Made by a program: the position numbers and the translations under genes. A model generated the notes under the pieces. The model did no database searches. It was not told the origin of the DNA and saw only the letters and a list, made by a program, of their open reading frames with translations. Of a stretch of 64,000 bases of DNA, positions 53,333-63,900 are shown one piece after another (positions within the stretch are counted from its first letter, which is position 1; each line of letters begins with the position of its first letter). Origin of the DNA: Alphaproteobacteria bacterium (GTDB lineage: Bacteria; Pseudomonadota; Alphaproteobacteria; Rhizobiales; Rhizobiaceae); NCBI GenBank assembly GCA_024742485.1, contig JANSYK010000001.1, forward strand, positions 62,001 through 126,000. Reading direction: 5' to 3'.

Positions 53333-54076
53333 GTGAGCATCGCCGATATTTCCGTGTTCGCCGCGATATTTGCCGGCGCACTGTCGTTTCTATCACCTTG
53401 CGTTTTGCCGCTTGTACCGCCTTATCTGTGCTATATGGCCGGTGTCAGTGTGGAGGATTTCCAGGCCGGCACCAAAACGGACAATGCCGCCCGCCGGTCC
53501 ATCATGTTCGCGTCCCTGTTCTTCACGTTTGGATTCGCGACCGTTTTTGTGGCCCTGGGCGCCGGGGCCTCGAGCATCGGTACTGTTCTGCGCTCCCATA
53601 TGGATATCCTGGCGCAACTCGCCGGAATCGTGATCATCATCATGGGGCTGCATTTTCTGGGCCTCTTCCGGATCGGATTTCTCAATCGTGAAGCGCGTTT
53701 CCAGGGTGGCGGAACGCCCGCCACCATTACGGGCGCCTATATAATGGGCCTGGCTTTCGCGTTCGGCTGGACACCCTGTATCGGGCCGGTGCTGGGCGCG
53801 ATCCTGGGAGTTGCCGGCACCAAGGATACGGTCGGGGCAGGGGCATTGCTGCTGGCTGCCTACTCGCTTGGTCTGGCGGTGCCCTTCTGGATTGCCGCAT
53901 CCTTCTCCGGCGTGTTCATGCGGTTTTTGACGAGGTTTCGCCGTCATCTGGGCACGGTGGAAAAGGCGATGGGCGGTCTTCTGGTTCTTACCGGCGTCCT
54001 GTTTCTGACCGGCGGCATGCAGGCCATGGCCTTCTGGTTGCTGGAAACATTCCCCGCCTTTGCCACCATCGGCTGA
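53333..54076 (+). CDS. CcdA-like cytochrome c biogenesis / thiol-disulfide transport membrane protein
   Basis: A 247-residue membrane protein with six helices of the DsbD transmembrane (CcdA) family, which passes electrons from cytoplasmic thioredoxin to periplasmic thiols. The redox cysteines are in FLSPCVLPLVPPYL and GWTPCIGPVLGAILG, the hallmark pair. The start is a GTG at 53333 (MSIADISVFAAIFAGALSFLSPC). Reduced apocytochrome c is a likely end acceptor. Nearby genes do not encode other maturation factors. A CCGGC-GCT-GCCGG hairpin (54079-54091) follows the stop, without a clear T run. Confidence 0.9.
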   Translation: MSIADISVFAAIFAGALSFLSPCVLPLVPPYLCYMAGVSVEDFQAGTKTDNAARRSIMFASLFFTFGFATVFVALGAGASSIGTVLRSHMDILAQLAGIVIIIMGLHFLGLFRIGFLNREARFQGGGTPATITGAYIMGLAFAFGWTPCIGPVLGAILGVAGTKDTVGAGALLLAAYSLGLAVPFWIAASFSGVFMRFLTRFRRHLGTVEKAMGGLLVLTGVLFLTGGMQAMAFWLLETFPAFATIG

Positions 54077-54162
54077 GGCCGGCGCTGCCGGGGCTTTCGT
54101 CGGCGGAACAATTTCTTTAGACCTGCGCAATAATTTCCACGCTGGAAACGATGGAGAAGAAT

Positions 54163-55542
54163 ATGGCGCGCAGTTGTCTGGCCGTGGTGCTGGCTGCCGG
54201 TGAAGGCACCCGAATGAAATCCAGCATGATAAAGGTGCTGCATCCGGTCGGGAACCTGCCGGTGATCTGCCATGTCATGAAGGCGGCGTCCGGTGCCGGT
54301 GCCGATACCATGGCCCTGGTGTTGGGGCGTGATGCAGACGCGGTTCGCGACGCAGCGGTTCCCTATGGCAACAATGTTTCGACTTTCGTTCAGGAGCAAC
54401 GTCTGGGTACCGGAAGTGCCGTTCTTGCCGCGCGCACAGCGATCGCAAAGGGCTTTGACGATGTTCTGGTCATATTTGGCGACACACCTTTGATTGGAGA
54501 AGAAACCCTCGGCCGCGCCCGGGCCGCACTTGCGGCTGGCGCCGATGTGGCCGTTATCGGATTTCGCACCGAGAACCCCTTTGGCTATGGTCGATTGCTC
54601 GAAAGCGACGGTGAGCTCGTCGCAATCCGCGAACACAAGGATGCCACTGACGAGGAACGGGCCATCAATTTTTGCAATGCAGGCCTCATGGCGATCTCCG
54701 GCGACAAGGCGCTTTCGCTGCTGGACGCAATTGATTGCGATAATGCAAAGGGCGAATACTATTTGACGGATGTTGTCGAGATTTCCAGGCGGGCCGGTGG
54801 AAAGGCCGTAGCCATTGATGCGCCCTGGGAAGAACTCATCGGAATCGACACCAGAGTGGGTCTCGCGGAAGCGGAATCGCTTTGGCAACAGCGGCGGCGA
54901 CGCGAATTGATGCTCGCCGGTGTCAGCATGACGGCACCCGAAACGGTGTTCGTCAGCCACGACACCGTCATTTCACCGGATGTTCTGCTGGAGCCCAATG
55001 TGGTCATCGGTCCGGGCGTCGAGATCGGTGCCGGAGCGACCATCCATGCCTTCAGTCATCTCGAGGGTGCGACCGTTGGCGCCAATTGCTCTGTCGGTCC
55101 ATTTGCCCGCTTGCGGCCGGGTGCGGACATGCAGGATCGTTCGAAGGTCGGAAATTTCTGTGAGGTCAAGAAAGCCGTCATCGGCGAGGCGGCCAAGGTC
55201 AATCACCTGACCTATGTCGGGGATGCGTTTGTTGGCGCGGGAGCCAATCTGGGCGCCGGTACGATCACCTGCAACTATGACGGGGTCAACAAGCACGTCA
55301 CCACGATCGGGCAGGGCGCATTCGTCGGCTCCAACAGTGCCCTTGTGGCGCCAGTCACGATTGGAAACAATGCCTATGTTGCTTCCGGCAGCGTGGTCAC
55401 GATGAATGTTCCCGATGACGCACTCGCGTTTGGACGCGCACGTCAGGTCAACAAGGACGGGCTGGCCACCACCCTTCGCCGCCGAAACGAAGACGAAAAG
55501 CAACGCCGGCAAAATGACAACTCGCAAGGGTCGGGGCGCTGA
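54163..55542 (+). CDS. glmU: Bifunctional GlmU: N-acetylglucosamine-1-phosphate uridyltransferase / glucosamine-1-phosphate acetyltransferase
   Basis: A 459-residue enzyme making UDP-N-acetylglucosamine. The N-terminal nucleotidyltransferase has [40 protein letters not shown] and [12 protein letters not shown]. The C-terminal left-handed beta-helix contains [65 protein letters not shown], the acetyltransferase site. I start it at 54163 because GGAG lies 6 bases upstream; an ATG at 54151 would add four residues. It is followed by glmS 111 bases downstream, so both enzymes of the pathway are adjacent. Confidence 0.97.
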   Translation: MARSCLAVVLAAGEGTRMKSSMIKVLHPVGNLPVICHVMKAASGAGADTMALVLGRDADAVRDAAVPYGNNVSTFVQEQRLGTGSAVLAARTAIAKGFDDVLVIFGDTPLIGEETLGRARAALAAGADVAVIGFRTENPFGYGRLLESDGELVAIREHKDATDEERAINFCNAGLMAISGDKALSLLDAIDCDNAKGEYYLTDVVEISRRAGGKAVAIDAPWEELIGIDTRVGLAEAESLWQQRRRRELMLAGVSMTAPETVFVSHDTVISPDVLLEPNVVIGPGVEIGAGATIHAFSHLEGATVGANCSVGPFARLRPGADMQDRSKVGNFCEVKKAVIGEAAKVNHLTYVGDAFVGAGANLGAGTITCNYDGVNKHVTTIGQGAFVGSNSALVAPVTIGNNAYVASGSVVTMNVPDDALAFGRARQVNKDGLATTLRRRNEDEKQRRQNDNSQGSGR

Positions 55543-55604
55543 ACCGATTCGATGAAGTTAGATTTGGGCCTGTAACGGATTGTGATTTGTCAGCCGGCGC
55601 GACC

Positions 55605-55635
55605 TTGACAAAAACCGGCAAGGCACCTGCAGAAT
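55605..55635 (+). promoter_or_regulatory. Possible promoter ahead of glmS
   Basis: TTGACA (55605-55610) lies upstream of glmS, but the nearest -10-like hexamer CAGAAT (55630-55635) is 19 bases away and only a partial match. It may serve glmS independently of glmU. Weak support. Confidence 0.3.
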
Positions 55636-55653
55636 GATGGGGATACCAAGGAA

Positions 55654-57480
55654 ATGTGCGGCATCGTCGGAATGATTGGCACGCAGCCCGTCGCACCGCT
55701 TCTGGTGGACGCGCTCAAGCGATTGGAATATCGCGGCTATGATTCCGCCGGTGTTGCAACGTTGAGCAATGGGCAACTGGACCGCCGTCGCGCTGAAGGA
55801 AAGCTTGCCAATCTCGAAAACCAACTCCTGCTCAGTCCGCTGGAGGGAGAAATCGGCATTGGTCACACGCGCTGGGCAACACATGGTGCACCGACCCAGA
55901 ACAATGCCCATCCACATTTTTGCGACGGAATTGCGGTCGTTCACAATGGAATCATAGAAAACTTTTCGGAAATCAGAGACCAGCTGAAGGCTCGCGGCGC
56001 CGACTTTTCCACCGAGACCGATACGGAAGTCGTGGCCCATCTGCTCGCCAGTCTGGTCAAAAATGGCATGACACCGCCCGAAGCGATGCGGGCAACGCTG
56101 AACCTTATCAGGGGAGCCTATGCGCTCGCCGTCATGTTTCGCAGCGAACCGGATAGGATATTTTGTGCCCGCAACGGTCCGCCACTGGCCGTCGGCCATG
56201 GCAGCGGCGAGATGTTTGTCGGTTCTGATGCAATCGCACTGTCACCCTTCACGGATGAGATTACCTATCTGGAAGATGGTGATTGGGCGGTGGTGACCCA
56301 TGACGGGCTGGAGATCACCAACAGTGAAGGTGCTGCGGTGGAGCGTCCGCGCAGCCGCGCCGCAACCACTCACGCACAGGTCGACAAGGGCAACCACAAG
56401 CACTTCATGGAAAAAGAGATATATGAACAGCCGGAGGTGATTTCACACACCCTGGCGCACTACATCGATTTTTCCGCCGCGACGATCCGCAATGTACCGG
56501 CCGGCATGGATTTCGAGCGCATTCACAGCCTCAAGATCGCAGCCTGTGGTACGGCCTATTTTGCTGGAATGATCGGCAAGACCTGGTTCGAGCGCTATGC
56601 GCGACTGCCGGTCGAAATCGATGTTGCATCGGAGTTTCGCTACCGGGAAATGCCGCTTTCCGAAAATGAAGCGGCACTGGTCGTTTCACAGTCCGGAGAG
56701 ACCGCCGATACGCTGGCAAGCTTGCGCTATTGCCATGATCATGGCTTGAAAATCGGTTCGATCGTCAATGTTCGTGAATCCACCATCGCCCGCGAATCCG
56801 ACGTCGTATTCCCAACCCTTGCCGGTCCGGAAATAGGCGTTGCGTCCACCAAGGCGCTCAGTTGTCAGCTGGCGGTGTTTGCGGCGCTCGCCATCGCCGC
56901 AGCCAGAGCCAGGGGCACGCTTGCGACGGATGAAGAACAGATCCTCATTCGCGCGCTTTCCGAAGCACCCCGTATCGCCGGCGAGGTGCTGAATGAAATA
57001 GAACCCCAGATGGTGGAGTTATCTCGGGAAATCGCACGGCATACCCATGTGCTTTATCTCGGGCGCGGTACCAATTTCACACTCGCCATGGAAGGCGCGC
57101 TCAAACTGAAAGAGATTTCCTACATTCATGCCGAGGGATATGCAGCCGGCGAGTTGAAACATGGACCAATTGCGTTGATCGACGAACATATGCCGGTAAT
57201 CGTCATTGCGCCGAATGACCGCTACTTCGAGAAGACCATGTCCAACATGCAGGAAGTCGCAGCACGTGGCGGCCGGATCATATTCATCACCGACAGAAGC
57301 GGAGCTGCAGCCTGTGATTTGCCGACGCTGCAAACGATCATTCTGCCCGATGTGCACGAGATGATCGCGCCGCTGATCTTTTTGCTGCCAGTCCAACTTC
57401 TGGCCTATCATACCGCGGTGTTTATGGGGACTGACGTCGATCAACCAAGGAATCTCGCCAAATCCGTGACGGTCGAATAG
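55654..57480 (+). CDS. glmS: Glutamine-fructose-6-phosphate aminotransferase (isomerizing)
   Basis: A 608-residue enzyme converting fructose-6-phosphate and glutamine to glucosamine-6-phosphate. It has the N-terminal nucleophile MCGIVGMIG (Cys2 becomes the terminal residue), then RWATHGAPTQNNAHPHF and TDTEVVAHLL in the glutaminase domain. Two SIS domains follow, with ACGTAYFAGMIGK, SQSGETADTLASLRYC and STKALSCQLAVFAALA. The C-terminus PRNLAKSVTVE is the classic ending. No glmS ribozyme signature is seen, as expected for proteobacteria. Confidence 0.98.
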   Translation: MCGIVGMIGTQPVAPLLVDALKRLEYRGYDSAGVATLSNGQLDRRRAEGKLANLENQLLLSPLEGEIGIGHTRWATHGAPTQNNAHPHFCDGIAVVHNGIIENFSEIRDQLKARGADFSTETDTEVVAHLLASLVKNGMTPPEAMRATLNLIRGAYALAVMFRSEPDRIFCARNGPPLAVGHGSGEMFVGSDAIALSPFTDEITYLEDGDWAVVTHDGLEITNSEGAAVERPRSRAATTHAQVDKGNHKHFMEKEIYEQPEVISHTLAHYIDFSAATIRNVPAGMDFERIHSLKIAACGTAYFAGMIGKTWFERYARLPVEIDVASEFRYREMPLSENEAALVVSQSGETADTLASLRYCHDHGLKIGSIVNVRESTIARESDVVFPTLAGPEIGVASTKALSCQLAVFAALAIAAARARGTLATDEEQILIRALSEAPRIAGEVLNEIEPQMVELSREIARHTHVLYLGRGTNFTLAMEGALKLKEISYIHAEGYAAGELKHGPIALIDEHMPVIVIAPNDRYFEKTMSNMQEVAARGGRIIFITDRSGAAACDLPTLQTIILPDVHEMIAPLIFLLPVQLLAYHTAVFMGTDVDQPRNLAKSVTVE

Positions 57481-57592
57481 AGTGTTTCAAGGCCACCACA
57501 TCCGTGTCGGCACGATAGTGCTTGTTGCTCCGGATCATGGCCCCTATATAGCTCAATCATGTGTCTGCCCCCAGAACTGGCGCGTTGATTAA

Positions 57593-58318
57593 ATGGCTGA
57601 AAAACAAAAGCGCTTGTCAGCGACAACGCGGATCAGAAACTACTTCCTGACCGGGCTGATCATCTGTGCGCCATTGGCGATCACCGCCTACCTGACATGG
57701 TCATTCATCAAATGGGTCGACGGATGGGTCAAACCGTATCTTCCCGCCGTCTACAATCCTGACAATTACCTTCCCTTCAGCATTCCGGGATTCGGTCTTC
57801 TCACGGCTCTGATTTTCATAACGGCCGTTGGCTTTCTGACCGCCAATCTGATCGGCAGGACCATCATTGCCTATGGCGAGTCCATTCTCAATCAGATGCC
57901 GCTGATTCGCGGTATTTACAAAGGCTTGAAACAGATATTTCAGACAGTCCTTGCGGAACAGTCAAACTCGTTCAACAAGGCGGGATTGATCGAATATCCG
58001 CGAAAGGGCATCTGGTCGATGGTCTTCCTGGCAACGGAAACCAAAGGTGAAGTCGACTCCAGACTGCGCACTGGCGGCAAGGATACATTGTCGGTATTCC
58101 TGCCGACCACTCCAAACCCGACCTCCGGATTTCTCCTCTTCGTTCCGCGAGAGGATATCATCCTCCTCGACATGACTGTCGAGGAAGCCGCCAAGATGGT
58201 CATCTCTGCCGGACTGGTTGCGCCTGAATTTGATGATCCGGCTGAGCTGACGGACATGGCCGGCGGACGTGAAGGCGATGACGAACAGGCACCGCGGCTC
58301 GCGTCGGATCGGCAATGA
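57593..58318 (+). CDS. DUF502 family membrane protein
   Basis: A 241-residue protein of the DUF502 family. Two membrane helices are clear (YFLTGLIICAPLAITAYLTWSFIKWV at about 18-43, and FGLLTALIFITAVGFLTANLIGRTIIAY at about 64-91). A conserved soluble part follows: MPLIRGIYKGLKQIFQTVLAEQSNSFNKAGLIEYPRKGIWSMVFLATETKGEV and TTPNPTSGFLLFVPREDIILLDMTVEEAAKMVISAGLV. Function is unknown in bacteria. Its position between glmS and recG is a frequent arrangement in Hyphomicrobiales as I recall, and supports the taxonomic call. Confidence 0.9.
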   Translation: MAEKQKRLSATTRIRNYFLTGLIICAPLAITAYLTWSFIKWVDGWVKPYLPAVYNPDNYLPFSIPGFGLLTALIFITAVGFLTANLIGRTIIAYGESILNQMPLIRGIYKGLKQIFQTVLAEQSNSFNKAGLIEYPRKGIWSMVFLATETKGEVDSRLRTGGKDTLSVFLPTTPNPTSGFLLFVPREDIILLDMTVEEAAKMVISAGLVAPEFDDPAELTDMAGGREGDDEQAPRLASDRQ

Positions 58319-58424
58319 CCCACTGATGGAGCGACCGGCGTGCCGGCCGGCTCTGGCCTTGTCGGCTCAAGAAAATACCACAGACGCATAACCGACGGAT
58401 TGCTGAGGACTGGCTACCGCTTGC

Positions 58425-60530
58425 CTATCCGGCACGCAGGAGCCTGATCGCCTCGTCGCGCCGCCAGATGTAAAGCAGCAGGCGAAGCGCTTTTCCCCGC
58501 TCGCCCGCCAGTTCACTATCAATCTCCAGAATGTAACGCGCATCGTCGCGGGCCGTTTCAAGCAGGTCGCCATGCACGGACAGATCAACCAGGCGAAACC
58601 CCGGTGTGCCCGATTGGCGAGTTCCCAGCAATTCGCCCTCTCCACGAAGCTTGAGATCTTCTTCCGCGATCCGAAACCCGTCCTCCGTTTCCCTCATGAT
58701 GGAGAGCCGCGCCTTGGCAGTTTCGCTGAGCGGAGCCTTGTAAAGCAGCATGCAACTTGATGAATCCTGTCCACGGCCGACACGGCCGCGCAACTGGTGC
58801 AATTGCGCCAATCCGAACCGCTCGGCATGCTCAATCACAATGATCGATGCGTCCGGAACATCGACTCCCACCTCAACGACGGTTGTTGCCACAAGAATAC
58901 GGGTGAGGCCGGAGCGAAACTGCTCCATCGCGGCGTCTTTTTCAGTGCTCTTCATGCGCCCGTGAACAAGGCCGACCAGGTCCCCGAATGTCTGTTGCAG
59001 CACCTCCTGGCGTTGTTCCGCAGACATCAGATCCGAAAGATCGGATTCTTCGACCAGCGGGCATATCCAATAGGCCTTGCGTCCACTGGAGACAGCATCC
59101 TTCAACCTGGCGACGACGTCATCAAGCCGGTCGATATCCAGCGACGCCGTCTTGATCGGCTGTCGTCCCGCCGGCTTTTCGGTGAGTCTTGAAACATCCA
59201 TGTCGCCAAAGGCGGCCAGGACCAGCGTCCGGGGGATCGGCGTCGCTGTCATCACCAGCATATGAGGAGCCGTTCCCTTCGCTGTCAGTCGCAAGCGCTG
59301 ATGGACCCCGAAACGATGCTGCTCATCAACAACGGCAAGGAGAAGGTTCTTGTAGTTGACCGATTCCTGAAACAGGGCATGAGTACCAACAATGAGCTGC
59401 GCTTCGCCCGATTCGATACGGCCAACGGCGTCCTTTCGCTCTTTTCCCTTCAACCGGCCGGTCAGGATTTCGACGCTTATTCCTGCGGCCTCCGCCAGCG
59501 GTGCGATGGTCGCAAGATGCTGGCGCGCAAGAATCTCCGTTGGCGCCATCAAAACAGCTTGTCCACCGGCTTCAACACAAGCGACCATCGCCAGCAAGGC
59601 GACGATCGTTTTTCCGGAGCCGACATCCCCTTGCAGCAATCGGAGCATGCGCTCCTGGCTCTTCATATCGTCCAGTATATCAGTGACGGCCGATCGTTGA
59701 CTGTTGGTCAGGCGAAACGGGAGCGCGGACAGGACCGTGTCCCGTATCCTGCCGTTTCCCTTGATGGGACGGCCCTGCAGCTTCCTGACGCGTCGGCGAA
59801 CAAGCGCCAGCGACAATTGTCCTGCCAGAAGTTCATCATAGGCCAATCGACGTCGGGAAGGGGCGTTTGGCAACAAATCATGATTGTCGTCCGGTGCGTG
59901 CAATTTCGCAATCGCAGCGTTGAAACCGGGCAGGTCATTACGGGCGATGAACGCCGGGTCGAGCCATTCGGGCAGAATCGGCATTGTCTCGACGGCCTGG
60001 TCGATGGAACGTTGCAGAATCTTGGCCGACAGCCCGGCCGTCAGAGGATAGACCGGCTCGATCATCGGGAAACCGGCGCTGTCGCTTTCAAGCGCCATTC
60101 GGTCCGGATGAACCATGGACGGTCGCCCGTTGAACCATTCGACCTTGCCGCTGACCAGCACGGTTTCACCGACCGGCAGAGACTTTTCCAGCCACTGTTG
60201 GCGTGCATGGAAGAATGTCAGGGAGATTTCTCCCGTATCATCATGCGCGAACACCCGGTAGGGAACATTGGGTCGCCCCCGTGGCGATGGCTGGTGTCGG
60301 TCCACGTGGAGTTTGAGCGTGACGATTTCACGTTCCGTGGCAAAGGCGACACCTGGCCGATTGCGCCGGTCGATCAGCCTGTGCGGCGGCAGCAACAGCA
60401 AATCGACAGACCGCGCATCTTCGGCGCTCTCTCGGCCCATGGCGCGGGCCACCAGCGTGGCGGTCTTGGGACCGACGCCCGAAAAGCTGGTCAGCGGAAC
60501 AAAGAGAGGATCAAGAATGTTCGGGCGCAT
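58425..60530 (-). CDS. recG: ATP-dependent DNA helicase RecG
   Basis: A 701-residue helicase that remodels stalled forks and branched DNA. It has an N-terminal wedge (OB-fold) domain (about 1-250), then Walker A LLQGDVGSGKTIVALLAMVA, the DExH box AVVDEQHRFGVHQRL, and TATPIPRTLVLAAFGDMDVS. Later motifs are VATTVVEVGVDVPDASIIVIEHAERFGLAQLHQLRGRVGRG (TRG and motif VI). The ATG at 60530 follows AAGGAG at 7 bases; an upstream codon eight residues earlier is rejected. It is divergent from sdhE-mfd, leaving a 180-bp promoter region. Confidence 0.97.
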   Translation of the reverse strand: MRPNILDPLFVPLTSFSGVGPKTATLVARAMGRESAEDARSVDLLLLPPHRLIDRRNRPGVAFATEREIVTLKLHVDRHQPSPRGRPNVPYRVFAHDDTGEISLTFFHARQQWLEKSLPVGETVLVSGKVEWFNGRPSMVHPDRMALESDSAGFPMIEPVYPLTAGLSAKILQRSIDQAVETMPILPEWLDPAFIARNDLPGFNAAIAKLHAPDDNHDLLPNAPSRRRLAYDELLAGQLSLALVRRRVRKLQGRPIKGNGRIRDTVLSALPFRLTNSQRSAVTDILDDMKSQERMLRLLQGDVGSGKTIVALLAMVACVEAGGQAVLMAPTEILARQHLATIAPLAEAAGISVEILTGRLKGKERKDAVGRIESGEAQLIVGTHALFQESVNYKNLLLAVVDEQHRFGVHQRLRLTAKGTAPHMLVMTATPIPRTLVLAAFGDMDVSRLTEKPAGRQPIKTASLDIDRLDDVVARLKDAVSSGRKAYWICPLVEESDLSDLMSAEQRQEVLQQTFGDLVGLVHGRMKSTEKDAAMEQFRSGLTRILVATTVVEVGVDVPDASIIVIEHAERFGLAQLHQLRGRVGRGQDSSSCMLLYKAPLSETAKARLSIMRETEDGFRIAEEDLKLRGEGELLGTRQSGTPGFRLVDLSVHGDLLETARDDARYILEIDSELAGERGKALRLLLYIWRRDEAIRLLRAG

Positions 60531-60710
60531 AGAGCGACTCCTTGCGCGAACCACATTCTTGTGTGCGTTTGCATACCCGATTTTGCGGTTTCAAGCGCAT
60601 TCTTCAATGTCCCTCACGTCAATTCTCAATTCGTCATCCCTGCCTCGGCTGACAAGTGCAGTCACCTTCGCTATAGAAGCGCATCACGACACAGGACAGC
60701 GATACTATTC

Positions 60711-60998
60711 ATGACCGGCACAACACGCACAAGTGCGGAACTTGAGCCTCGGCGGCGGCGCATTCTCTTTCGTGCCTGGCATCGTGGAATTCGGGAAATG
60801 GACCTGATACTGGGTCAGTTCGCAGACGAGAATATCAGTGATCTGGGCGAACAGGACTTGGCCTGTCTCGAAAGTTTACTGGAAATTGACGACCGTGATC
60901 TCCTTCAGTGGGTAACCGGTGAAGTCGCCACACCGGCCGAACACGATTCCGAGCTCTTCCGGAAAATATGTGCTTACGGGCACAGCGACACGGCATGA
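60711..60998 (+). CDS. sdhE: Succinate dehydrogenase flavinylation factor SdhE family protein
   Basis: A 95-residue protein of the SdhE/SDH5 (DUF339) family, which promotes FAD attachment to succinate dehydrogenase. The key motif RRRRILFRAWHRGIREMDLILGQFADE contains the RGxxExD core, followed by LACLESLLEIDDRDLLQWVTG. Its reading frame is open far upstream, antisense to recG, but homology begins at this ATG. An ATGA overlap links it to mfd. The sdhE-mfd pairing is common in alphaproteobacteria. Confidence 0.93.
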   Translation: MTGTTRTSAELEPRRRRILFRAWHRGIREMDLILGQFADENISDLGEQDLACLESLLEIDDRDLLQWVTGEVATPAEHDSELFRKICAYGHSDTA

Positions 60999-63900
60999 TG
61001 AACATTCTCGCCAACCCGGTGCCCGGTGACGGCAATGTCCCGATAACGCTGGCGAATGTGCCTCCGGGCGCGGAAACGCTCCTGCTGGCGCAGGCAGCAC
61101 GCGACGGAAAAGCCGTGGCCTACATCGTGTCCGATGGGCAGCGAATGGCCGACCTTCAGCAATTCCTGGGTTTCGTCGCACCCGATATTCCGGTTTTGAC
61201 CCTGCCTGCCTGGGACTGTCTTCCCTATGACCGAGTGTCGCCTAGTGCCGAGGCTGCCGCACGGCGTCTGGCTGCGCTCAGCGCCTTGATTGCCCATGCC
61301 CGAAACCCGCATCCGGTAATCGTCCTTCTGTCAGTCAACGCACTGCTTCAGCTCATGCCGCCGCGCTCAGTCCTAGAAACCATGAGCTTCCAGGCGAAGC
61401 CGGGCAATCGGGTCAGAATGGACGAGGTGGCCAAACGTCTGGCCGATAACGGTTTCGAGCGCGTTCCGACTGTGCGCGATGTGGGTGAATTTGCCATTCG
61501 GGGTGGCATACTCGATGCCTTTGTTCCGGGCCATGCCGAACCGCTTCGGCTCGATTTTTTCGGCGACACACTGGAAACCATTCGCAATTTTGATGCGCAA
61601 ACCCAGCGGACCACGCGCCAGGAACAGTCGTTCGAACTCAATCCGATGAGCGAAGTGACGCTTGACGACAGGACGATAAGCCGATTCCGCCAGAATTATC
61701 TCAATCTGTTTGGCGCAGCGACGCGCGATGACGCCCTGTATCAGGCGATCAGTGAGGGCAGGCGATATGCCGGAATGGAACACTGGCTCCCGCTGTTTTA
61801 CGAGAATCTGGAAACGGTGTTCGACTATCTTCCAGGCTTCTCCTATTACGTTGACAGCCATGCGGCGGAAGCTGCAAAAGCGCGCATTGTCCAGATCAAG
61901 GACCATTTCGAGGCCCGGTGTCGGTCCGCCGATGCGGGCGGTTCGACCCATGGAACGCCCTATAACCCGGTTCCGGTCGATCAGCTTTATCTGCATCCCG
62001 ACACCATTGAAAAGGCGCTGATCAACGAAAACGCGGTCAGTATCTCTGCATTCCGTGAGGATGAAAGCGGATCCCGGAAGATTGTCAATCTCGATGCCAG
62101 ACAGGGGCATCGCTGGGCGAGGGGTCCGGATCAGGGTGTACGCGAGGAAGGCCGGGTCAATGTGTTTGATCAGGTCGCAAAACACATTGCCGACAAGCGG
62201 GCAGCCGGGGCCAAGGTCCTGATCACGGCCTGGAGCGAGGGGTCGTTGGACCGGCTGATGCAGGTGCTGGGCGAACATGGTCTCGAGCGGGTCAGGCAAA
62301 TTGACACGCTGGACGCAATGGATCAGTTGCAGAAAGGCGAAGCAGCGTCAGCTATCCTCCATCTTGAAAGCGGATTTGAGACCGACTCTCTGGTCATAAT
62401 CGGCGAACAGGACATATTGGGCGACCGGTTGGTGCGCCGCGGACGCCGCCGCAAGCGTGGCGCCGATTTCATCTCCGAAGTATCCGGCCTGGAGGAAGGC
62501 GACATCGTCGTTCATGCGGAGCATGGGATTGGCCGGTTCATGGGATTGAACACCATTCAGGCCGCCGGCGCGCCTCATGCCTGTCTGGAACTGCAATATG
62601 CCGAAAAGGCGAAGCTATTCCTGCCGGTGGAAAACATCGAGCTCCTTTCACGCTACGGGTCGGACGCGTCCGGTGCGGTTCTCGACAAGCTCGGAGGCGT
62701 TGCCTGGCAATCGCGCAAGGCCAAACTGAAAAAAAGGCTTCTCGACATTGCCGATGGCCTGATCCGGATCGCTGCCGAGCGCCAGACCCGAACGGCGCCC
62801 AAACTGAACGTTCCGGACGGGCTCTATGATGAATTCGCGGCCCGATTTCCCTATGACGAAACCGATGACCAGATGGTTGCCATCGATTCGGTCCTCGATG
62901 ATCTCGCCGCCGGAAAACCGATGGATCGGCTGGTATGCGGTGATGTGGGTTTCGGCAAAACGGAAGTTGCCCTGCGCGCCGCCTTTGTCGCGGCCATGAA
63001 TGGTGTCCAGGTGGCCGTGGTGGTCCCGACGACCTTGCTGGCGCGCCAACACTACAAGACCTTCACCGAACGCTTGCACGGCTTCCCGATCCGGGTGCGG
63101 CAGGCGTCGAGGCTTGTCGGGAGCAAGGAACTCACCACCACCAAGAAGGAACTCTCGGAAGGTAAGACCGACATCGTTATCGGCACCCATGCGCTGCTGG
63201 GGAAGTCAATCAGTTTTGCCAATCTCGGATTTCTTGTCATCGATGAGGAGCAGCATTTCGGCGTCAAGCACAAGGAGCGGCTCAAGGAGCTCAAATCCGA
63301 CGTGCATGTTCTGACCCTGTCGGCAACACCCATTCCGCGAACCTTGCAACTGGCCATGACCGGTGTGCGCGAGCTGTCCTTGATTACCACGCCGCCGATC
63401 GACCGCATGGCGGTCAGAACATTCATCTCGCCTTTCGACGCATTGGGAATACGCGAAACGCTTTTGCGGGAGCATTACAGGGGCGGGCAGAGTTTCTACG
63501 TCTGTCCACGGATTTCAGACTTGGCCGAAGTCCACGCTTTCCTTCAATCCGACGTCCCGGAACTAAAGGTGGCGGTGGCCCATGGACAACTGGCGGCGGG
63601 CGCGCTCGATGACATCATGAATGCTTTCTACGATGGTCAATACGATGTGCTCTTGTCGACCACTATCGTGGAATCCGGGCTGGATGTGCCGACCGCCAAC
63701 ACGCTGATCGTCCACCGGGCCGACATGTTCGGGCTCGCACAGCTTTACCAGCTCCGTGGCCGGGTCGGACGCTCGAAGGTTCGAGCATTTGCGCTGTTCA
63801 CTTTGCCGGTGAACCGTACATTGACCGCGACGGCGGATCGGCGGCTGAAGGTGCTGCAGTCCCTTGACACGCTGGGCGCCGGCTTCCAGTTGGCCAGCCA

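Noticed and set aside
58319-58424. Bidirectional terminator between the DUF502 gene and recG
   Set aside because: GC-rich short inverted repeats are present, but the best has a 2-base loop and no T run follows on either strand.
59262-60710. Long plus-strand extension upstream of sdhE, antisense to recG
   Set aside because: Homology to SdhE begins only at the ATG at 60711; the upstream part is the complement of recG.
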